Source: JAAYCI01 sp047972265
GTDB taxonomy: Bacteria; Bacillota; Clostridia; Oscillospirales; Ruminococcaceae
Direction: 5' to 3'
NCBI GenBank assembly: GCA_047972265.1
Contig: JBKEAM010000102.1
Location: forward strand, 8,209-72,208
Length of the DNA stretch: 64,000 nucleotides
The translations under genes and the position numbers were made by a program. Position 1 is the stretch's first letter. Each line of letters begins with the position of its first letter. Below are positions 59,099 to 64,000 of the stretch, one piece after another. Under the pieces are notes generated by a model, which saw nothing but the letters and a program-made list of their open reading frames with translations, was not told the origin of the DNA and did no database searches.

Positions 59099-59131
59099 GA
59101 GGCAGGCGGCCATAAAAACTCCGCCTGCCTC
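59099..59131 (+). terminator. Hairpin between binding protein and permease genes
   Basis: GAGGCAGGCGG (59099-59109) pairs with CCGCCTGCCTC (59121-59131), followed by a weak T-rich tail. It probably gives partial termination within the operon. Confidence 0.65.
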
Positions 59132-59172
59132 TTTGTATTTACGCAAATACTATTTGGATTGAGGTTTAAGCA

Positions 59173-60039
59173 ATGACTGTATCGTACTTTTTTCAAACCT
59201 TAGTTACCGGCCTTAGCAGCGGTATGGTTTCGTACATGATGGTAGCGGGTATGTCGCTTATTATCAGCGGTATGAACATGGTTAACTTTGGTCAGGGAGC
59301 CTTTTTTGTACTAGGTACATATCTTACCTATACAATTAGCGCCCAAATGGGCTTTTTGCCCGCCATTATTATAGCCCCGCTTATTGTAGGCGGCCTTGGC
59401 TATTTTGTAGAGCGCGGTGTGCGCCCCTTGTTTGGCAAAAACATGCTGTACATTATGCTGCTTACCTTTGGTGTGGCATATATCGTAAGTGATTTAATGG
59501 TTATGATATGGGGCTATTCCATTCGTCTTATGAAGCTGCCCACCTTTTTAAATGGCTCGGTTGCTTTATTTGGCATCAACTTCCCCGTGTACTACATCTT
59601 TATGATAGCGGTTGGCGCTTTAATCGCCTTTGGTTTTTGGTTTATGCTTAACAAAACCAAGCTTGGCATGATGATGCGCGCTATTATCAACGACAGGCAA
59701 ATGGCCTCCTGCCTTGGCATCAATGTAAGCCGCCTGTTCTCTGTTATGTTTATGATTGGCATGGGCATTGCGGGCCTTGGCGGTGTTATACAGGCACCTA
59801 TTACCGGTATGAGCCCCAAAGAGGGTCTATCCATCTTTGGTAATATTATGCCCATTTTGATGATTGGCGGTATGCGCAACATGAACGGATGCCTGCCCGC
59901 TGCCTTGCTGGTAGGGCTGGTAAACGCGTTTGGCGCTATTTATCTGCCGCAGCTGTACAACCTACTGCCGGCGGCACTTATGGTAATTTGCATGTTTATT
60001 AAACCTCAGGGCATCTTTACCAAAAAGGAGGCCAAATAA
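59173..60039 (+). CDS. livH: Liv-type ABC importer permease LivH
   Basis: A 288-residue polytopic permease with the LivH features GMNMVNFGQGAFFVLGTYLTY near the N-terminus and MRAIINDRQMASCLGINVSRLF in the coupling region. It heads the membrane part of the importer and its stop overlaps the next start (TAATG). Confidence 0.9.
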   Translation: MTVSYFFQTLVTGLSSGMVSYMMVAGMSLIISGMNMVNFGQGAFFVLGTYLTYTISAQMGFLPAIIIAPLIVGGLGYFVERGVRPLFGKNMLYIMLLTFGVAYIVSDLMVMIWGYSIRLMKLPTFLNGSVALFGINFPVYYIFMIAVGALIAFGFWFMLNKTKLGMMMRAIINDRQMASCLGINVSRLFSVMFMIGMGIAGLGGVIQAPITGMSPKEGLSIFGNIMPILMIGGMRNMNGCLPAALLVGLVNAFGAIYLPQLYNLLPAALMVICMFIKPQGIFTKKEAK

Positions 60040-61040
60040 TGAAAAGCAGGTTAAAAGCCATTCCGCAAACAAAACGAGATTTGTTTATGGGCGTTTTTAC
60101 GCTGGGCATTATTTTAATCGCTTCCTTCTTTGCGTCCGATTCGGTTGTGGACTTTTTGTGCCGCATGGTTATTTACATGCTGTTTGCTTCAGCTTGTAAC
60201 ATCATTCTTGGGTTCGGCGGGCTTCGTCCTTTGGGGCAGGGTACATATTTTGGGTTTGCGGCCTATGCATACCTGTTTATGATTGTGCGCCTGCAATGGC
60301 CGGTAGGTTTGGCCTTGCCCATGGCTTTGCTTTGCAGTGTGGGCCTTTCTGCCTTAGTGGGCTTTTTGTGCCTGCGTGCCAACGATGATATGGCCTTTGC
60401 ATTTATGAACATGGGTATAAACACCATGTTATTTACCATGGTGCAAAAGCTGCAAATTGTAGGCAGTGATACCGGCATTACCGGTGCTTCTCGTCTGCCT
60501 TTTGCAACCAGCACCCGCGCAAACTTTTATTTTTGCTTAGTGGTTGTAGCTGTTTGCATCCTTGTTATATGGCTGTTTTACCGCTCTCCCTTTGCGTCGG
60601 TATTAAAAGGCAGCCGCGAAAACCTAGAGCGCCTTACCTTTTTGGGCTACAACACACGTAATATCCGCTTGGTAGCGTACATTATCTCTGGTTTGTTCTG
60701 CTCTATTGCGGGGCTTTTGTACTCTATGCGCAACATGGGCGCATTCCCAACCATGATTTCGCCAAATACCTCTTTAGACGCATTGATTATGTGCCTGATA
60801 GGTGGTATGAACAGCTTCTTTGGCCCCATTTTGGGTGCGGCTGTTATGACGGTTATCAACGTGCAGTTGCCTATTTACACACAATACTACCAAGCTATTT
60901 TGGGCGTTATTATTGTTTTGTGCGTATTGTTTTTGCAAGGCGGTATGTTGCACGACAAAACCACCCGCGATATTGATGGTGGAGATAAGAAAAACGGCGG
61001 AAAGAAGAAGCCCATTCAGGTGGGAGGCGTGCAGAAATGA
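60039..61040 (+). CDS. livM: Liv-type ABC importer permease LivM
   Basis: A 333-residue permease of the LivM group: NIILGFGGLRPLGQGTYFGFAAYAYLF and the coupling loop ASVLKGSRENLERLTFLGYNTRNIRLVAY. The C-terminal tail is rich in Lys and Gly. It shares one base with the livH stop and overlaps livG as ATGA, so livHMGF is tightly coupled. Confidence 0.9.
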   Translation: MKSRLKAIPQTKRDLFMGVFTLGIILIASFFASDSVVDFLCRMVIYMLFASACNIILGFGGLRPLGQGTYFGFAAYAYLFMIVRLQWPVGLALPMALLCSVGLSALVGFLCLRANDDMAFAFMNMGINTMLFTMVQKLQIVGSDTGITGASRLPFATSTRANFYFCLVVVAVCILVIWLFYRSPFASVLKGSRENLERLTFLGYNTRNIRLVAYIISGLFCSIAGLLYSMRNMGAFPTMISPNTSLDALIMCLIGGMNSFFGPILGAAVMTVINVQLPIYTQYYQAILGVIIVLCVLFLQGGMLHDKTTRDIDGGDKKNGGKKKPIQVGGVQK

Positions 61041-61789
61041 GTGAAGCAATTTTAAAAGTAGAAAACCTAAACCGCTTTTTTGGAGAATTGCAGGCGGTTA
61101 AAGAGGTTAGCTTTGAAGTGCCGGACGGCCAAGTACGGGCAGTAATTGGACCAAACGGCGCAGGCAAAAGCACGCTTATGGACCTTATTTGCAACCGCAC
61201 TACTCCCAGCAGCGGCCGGGTGTTTTTTCAGGGCGAAGATATTACCGGTGTTGCCCCCAACAAAATAGTGCATAAGGGCATGTGCAAGTGTTTTCAAATC
61301 AGCCGTATTTTTACCAACCTAACTGTTTTTGAAAATATTCAAATTGCACGCATCAACATGAATAAAAAGGGTTACCACTTTTTGCCGGTAAAACAAAACT
61401 ATCTGCGCGATGAGATAGAGCATTACGCAGAGCTGGTGGGTATATCCGATAAAATAAACGAGATTGCCGGGTTTTTGTCTTATGGTGACCAGCGCCGTTT
61501 GGATATCTCTATTGCTTTGGCAATGCAGCCCAAACTGCTGATATTGGACGAGCCTGCGGCAGGCGTTGCGCGCGATGAAGCGCATAAGTTGATGCAGCTT
61601 GTACGCGAGTTGGGACAAAACCAAAATATGACCATGCTGTTTATAGAGCATGACATGGACATTGTATTTAACTATTCCGACGTAATTTCGGTTATGAGCA
61701 ACGGCGCCATGCTTGCTACCGGCACACCGGACGAAATTAAGAAAAACGACTTTGTGAAAGAAGCGTATCTTGGGGGTGGCGAAGAATGA
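61037..61789 (+). CDS. livG: Liv-type ABC importer ATPase LivG
   Basis: A 250-residue ATPase with Walker A GPNGAGKST, Q-loop CFQISRIF, signature LSYGDQRRLDISIALA (the LSYG variant typical of LivG), Walker B LLILDEPAAGV and His in LFIEHDMD. The C-terminal IKKNDFVKEAYLGGGEE is the standard LivG ending. Confidence 0.92.
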   Translation: MSEAILKVENLNRFFGELQAVKEVSFEVPDGQVRAVIGPNGAGKSTLMDLICNRTTPSSGRVFFQGEDITGVAPNKIVHKGMCKCFQISRIFTNLTVFENIQIARINMNKKGYHFLPVKQNYLRDEIEHYAELVGISDKINEIAGFLSYGDQRRLDISIALAMQPKLLILDEPAAGVARDEAHKLMQLVRELGQNQNMTMLFIEHDMDIVFNYSDVISVMSNGAMLATGTPDEIKKNDFVKEAYLGGGEE

Positions 61790-62502
61790 GTATTCTTACC
61801 TTAAAGGATGTTAACGCTTACTACGACAAAAGCCATATTTTATTTGGTGTAAATATGGAGGTAAACGAGGGCGACGCTGTTTGTCTTTTGGGGCGTAACG
61901 GCGTGGGCAAATCTACCACCATGAAAACCATTATGGGGCTTATTAACCCCAAAGAGCACTGCAAAACCGAGGGCAATATCATTTTTAACGATAAAGATTT
62001 GGTGGGGCGTACTTCTTACCAAATTGCACAGCTTGGTATTGCTTATGTTCCACAAGGGCGTCATATTTTCCCGTCTCTTAGCACGCGCGAAAACCTGCTG
62101 ATGGGTAAGCGCAAGGGTATAGATGGCAGCACCTATTGGGATATAAACCGTGTATACGAGTTGTTTCCCCGTTTAAAAGAGCGCGAAAACTCTATGGGCG
62201 GTAAACTATCCGGCGGCGAACAGCAGATGCTGGCGGTTGCCCGTGGATTGATGCAAAACCCCAAACTGATGCTGCTGGATGAAATTACAGAGGGTCTTGC
62301 ACCCATTATTGTAAAACAGCTGGCCGAAATTGTTACCGAGCTTGTAAAGCGCGGCGTAACCATTTTGGTGGCAGAACAAAGCGTTAAATTTGCGCTTTCG
62401 GTAAGCAGAGACTGTTACATTTTAGAAAAAGGCGCGGTAGTGCACCACGAAGAAACCGCAAAGTTAAGCGACGATACCATTCAACGGTATTTGGGCACTT
62501 AA
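61786..62502 (+). CDS. livF: Liv-type ABC importer ATPase LivF
   Basis: A 238-residue ATPase: Walker A GRNGVGKST, the LivF-typical YVPQGRHIFPSLSTRENL, signature LSGGEQQMLAVARGL, Walker B LMLLDEITEGLAP and VAEQSVKFAL. It overlaps livG by 4 bases and completes the importer; hairpins follow. Confidence 0.92.
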   Translation: MSILTLKDVNAYYDKSHILFGVNMEVNEGDAVCLLGRNGVGKSTTMKTIMGLINPKEHCKTEGNIIFNDKDLVGRTSYQIAQLGIAYVPQGRHIFPSLSTRENLLMGKRKGIDGSTYWDINRVYELFPRLKERENSMGGKLSGGEQQMLAVARGLMQNPKLMLLDEITEGLAPIIVKQLAEIVTELVKRGVTILVAEQSVKFALSVSRDCYILEKGAVVHHEETAKLSDDTIQRYLGT

Positions 62503-62517
62503 TAAGTTTTAGCAATT

Positions 62518-62542
62518 GCCGCCCGGCAGCTTAGCCGGCGGC
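62518..62542 (+). terminator. Hairpin after livF
   Basis: GCCGCCCGGC (62518-62527) pairs with GCCGGCGGC (62534-62542) with one bulge. No T-run follows, so read-through to the dehydrogenase is possible. Confidence 0.45.
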
Positions 62543-62720
62543 TGTTGCTGTACTTGTAACTGCAAAAAGTACGCCCGTTGTTTTAAGGGCAGGCCAACTA
62601 CGCCAAAAGCGGGGTTAGTTAAAGTATGCGTTATTTGCGGTTTAATGGGATGAAATTTATATCTGCAACATATCTATTATCAATTTTATAGGCATAATTT
62701 TTTAGGAGGAAGAACCCGAA

Positions 62721-63698
62721 ATGAAACGGATAGTATCCTTTTTTGGTGACAAGAGCGAAGTATTTGAAATGTTGAATATAAAAGCCGAAGACTATGCAAA
62801 AGAAGCCGGCTTTGAATACAAATGGGTGCCTCAAACCCCGTTTAATCAACAACAGGTAATTGAAGAGTTGCAAAACGCCGATATGGGGATTATTGACGTA
62901 GAACCCTATAACGAAGAGATTTTTAGCCAGGTGCACCAAAAATGTAAACTGCTTGTCCGTTTTGGAGTAGGGTACGACAAGGTGGATTTACAGGCTGCTG
63001 CCAAGTATGGTATGGCCATTGCCCGTACCACCGGGGCCAACACGCTTGGCGTAGCCGAAATGGCTTTTTCGCTAATTATGTCTGCCCGGCGCAAACTTAA
63101 ATTTTTTGACGAATGCACCGAAACCGGCAACTGGGAAAAGGTAGTGGTAAACGAGACCATTGGCGCTACCATTGGTATTTTGGGTTTTGGCTCTATCGGC
63201 CGCGCCCTTGCTACCTTGTTTAAAGGGTGGGACTGCAATATTATTGCGTACGATCCGTTCCCCAACGAGAAGCTGATGGAAGAACTGGGCGTAAAGCTGG
63301 TAGGGCTAGAAGAATTGTTTGAAATCGCAGACGCCATAAGCCTGCACCTGCCCTATACACCCGAGACACATAACCTAATTGGGGAAAAGCTGCTGTCTAA
63401 AATGAAGAAAAGCGCAGTGATTGTAAACACCTCTCGCGGCAATATTATTGATGAAGAAGCGCTGTATCACGCGCTAAAAAACAAAACCATTGGCGCCGCC
63501 GGGCTGGATGTATTTGCACAGGAGCCTCTACCCACAACTTCTAGCTTAATTGGGCTGGATAACATTGTGCTTACACCCCATGTTTCTAGCCAAACAGAAG
63601 AGTCTTTATGGCGCATTTACAAAATGGCCATTGATATTGCCATCGATTTTGAAAACGGCAAAGATTCTCCCCATATTCTTAACCCAGACTATAAATAA
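62721..63698 (+). CDS. D-isomer-specific 2-hydroxyacid dehydrogenase (SerA-like)
   Basis: A 325-residue NAD-dependent dehydrogenase: Rossmann motif GILGFGSIGRAL, catalytic Arg in VNTSRGNIID, Glu in VFAQEPLP and His in LTPHVSSQT. It lacks the C-terminal ACT domain of regulated SerA. It begins at ATG 62721 after TAGGAGGAAG, 218 bases beyond livF. By position it belongs to the lyase-importer locus and may oxidise a hydroxyacid substrate or reduce a 2-oxoacid product of the lyase-fold proteins. It is distinct from the dehydrogenase at 2968. Confidence 0.88.
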   Translation: MKRIVSFFGDKSEVFEMLNIKAEDYAKEAGFEYKWVPQTPFNQQQVIEELQNADMGIIDVEPYNEEIFSQVHQKCKLLVRFGVGYDKVDLQAAAKYGMAIARTTGANTLGVAEMAFSLIMSARRKLKFFDECTETGNWEKVVVNETIGATIGILGFGSIGRALATLFKGWDCNIIAYDPFPNEKLMEELGVKLVGLEELFEIADAISLHLPYTPETHNLIGEKLLSKMKKSAVIVNTSRGNIIDEEALYHALKNKTIGAAGLDVFAQEPLPTTSSLIGLDNIVLTPHVSSQTEESLWRIYKMAIDIAIDFENGKDSPHILNPDYK

Positions 63699-63769
63699 AC
63701 GATGCTCAAGTTGTTGGTTTATGCGGAGGCATGACCTTTGCACATAAACCGAACAAAATTGAGAAAAAG

Positions 63770-63795
63770 AGCCAGGCGAAAAATTTCGCCTGGCT
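63770..63795. terminator. Hairpin after the second dehydrogenase
   Basis: AGCCAGGCGAAA (63770-63781) pairs with TTTCGCCTGGCT (63784-63795). An A-run lies before it and no T-run after, so termination on the plus strand is uncertain. Confidence 0.5.
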
Positions 63796-63878
63796 AAATG
63801 GTTGATAGGGCCTGTGCGGCAAATGTTTTGCATGGTGCTAAAACCACATGTTAAACGGCAGAAAAGAGGTTGTATAAA

Positions 63879-64000
63879 CATGAAAAAATACCTAATAGGG
63901 ATAGACAATGGTGGAACGGTAAGTAAAGCAGCGCTGTTTGATGTGGAAGGGCACGAGATAGCGCATGCCTCACGCCAAACGCCAGTAATTACCCCAAAGC
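63879..64000 (+). CDS. FGGY-family carbohydrate kinase, N-terminal part (cut by window end)
   Basis: Only 40 residues are visible: MKKYLIGIDNGGTVSKAALFD followed by VEGHEIAHASRQTPVITPK. The IGIDNGGT phosphate-binding loop is that of FGGY kinases, nearest by eye to the L-xylulose/3-keto-L-gulonate kinase group (GIDxGGT). AGAGG lies about 10 bases upstream. It could belong to a new sugar operon or continue the lyase locus. Confidence 0.8.

Noticed and set aside
1..64000. CRISPR arrays, tRNA or rRNA genes, insertion sequences, prophage or integrase genes
   Set aside because: None seen: no regularly spaced repeats, no transposase or integrase motifs, no cloverleaf-like sequence recognised by eye. 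Short RNAs could still be missed.

Overview
The window reads as a chromosomal stretch from an anaerobic Firmicute of the Clostridia, most like the Oscillospiraceae/Ruminococcaceae type. The grounds are strong AGGAGG ribosome-binding sites with frequent TTG and GTG starts, many ABC importers with lipoprotein binding proteins (LxxC signal followed by a Ser/Gly/Thr-rich linker), LacI and GntR control, and a selenium-dependent molybdenum hydroxylase locus of the kind known from Clostridia and Enterococcus. No tRNA, rRNA, CRISPR array, insertion sequence, phage gene or replication origin was seen. Taxonomy is inferred from gene content only.

Layout. 1-4 kb: the 3' end of a LysR regulator, a KdpD-like sensor kinase broken by a one-base frameshift, its KdpE-like response regulator, and a D-2-hydroxyacid dehydrogenase. 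4-11 kb: a surface-polysaccharide operon (RfbC, an ABC-2 exporter pair, two large paralogous double-domain GT2 glycosyltransferases, a YcxB-like membrane protein). 11-12.2 kb: an SPFH membrane protein with a small ribbon-helix-helix protein. 12.4-14.7 kb: a polar amino acid ABC importer. 14.8-20.4 kb (minus strand): an ABC importer with two permeases, a double ATPase and a DUF3798 binding protein. 21-25.5 kb: xylA-xylB-araA. 25.7-33.1 kb (minus strand): a monosaccharide ABC importer followed by a small membrane protein, a polyol dehydrogenase, an aldo/keto reductase and a LacI repressor. 33.6-41.5 kb: a second, paralogous LacI repressor, galM, an FGGY kinase, an L-fucose-isomerase-type isomerase, a DUF4432 mutarotase-like protein and a PfkB kinase.

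41.9-54.4 kb is a molybdenum/selenium block: a three-subunit xanthine-dehydrogenase-type hydroxylase, a single-domain ModE-like regulator, then a minus-strand selD-yedF-DUF3343-yqeC-yqeB-xdh operon whose last gene encodes a fused selenium-dependent hydroxylase, with a MocA cytidylyltransferase and a SufS/CsdB-like desulfurase beside it. 54.6-63.7 kb: a GntR regulator divergent from two tandem isocitrate-lyase/PEP-mutase superfamily proteins, a complete Liv-type ABC importer and a second D-2-hydroxyacid dehydrogenase. The window ends inside an FGGY kinase.

How the parts work together. A LacI-type operator (ATATTAAC/GTTAATAT type, central CpG) occurs upstream of xylA, the sugar-transporter binding protein, galM and the FGGY kinase, tying four sugar transcription units into one regulon. 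The GntR gene and the lyase operon face each other, and each promoter carries the same 11-mer GTTGTATACTT across its -10 box. A 26-bp near-perfect inverted repeat with ModE-like arms lies upstream of the first Mo-hydroxylase, whose operon ends beside the ModE-like gene. The locus I consider most likely to be undescribed is 54.6-63.7 kb: the twin lyase-fold proteins lack the usual KKCGH catalytic loop and sit with a dedicated Liv importer and an oxidoreductase, suggesting uptake and cleavage of an unidentified organic acid.
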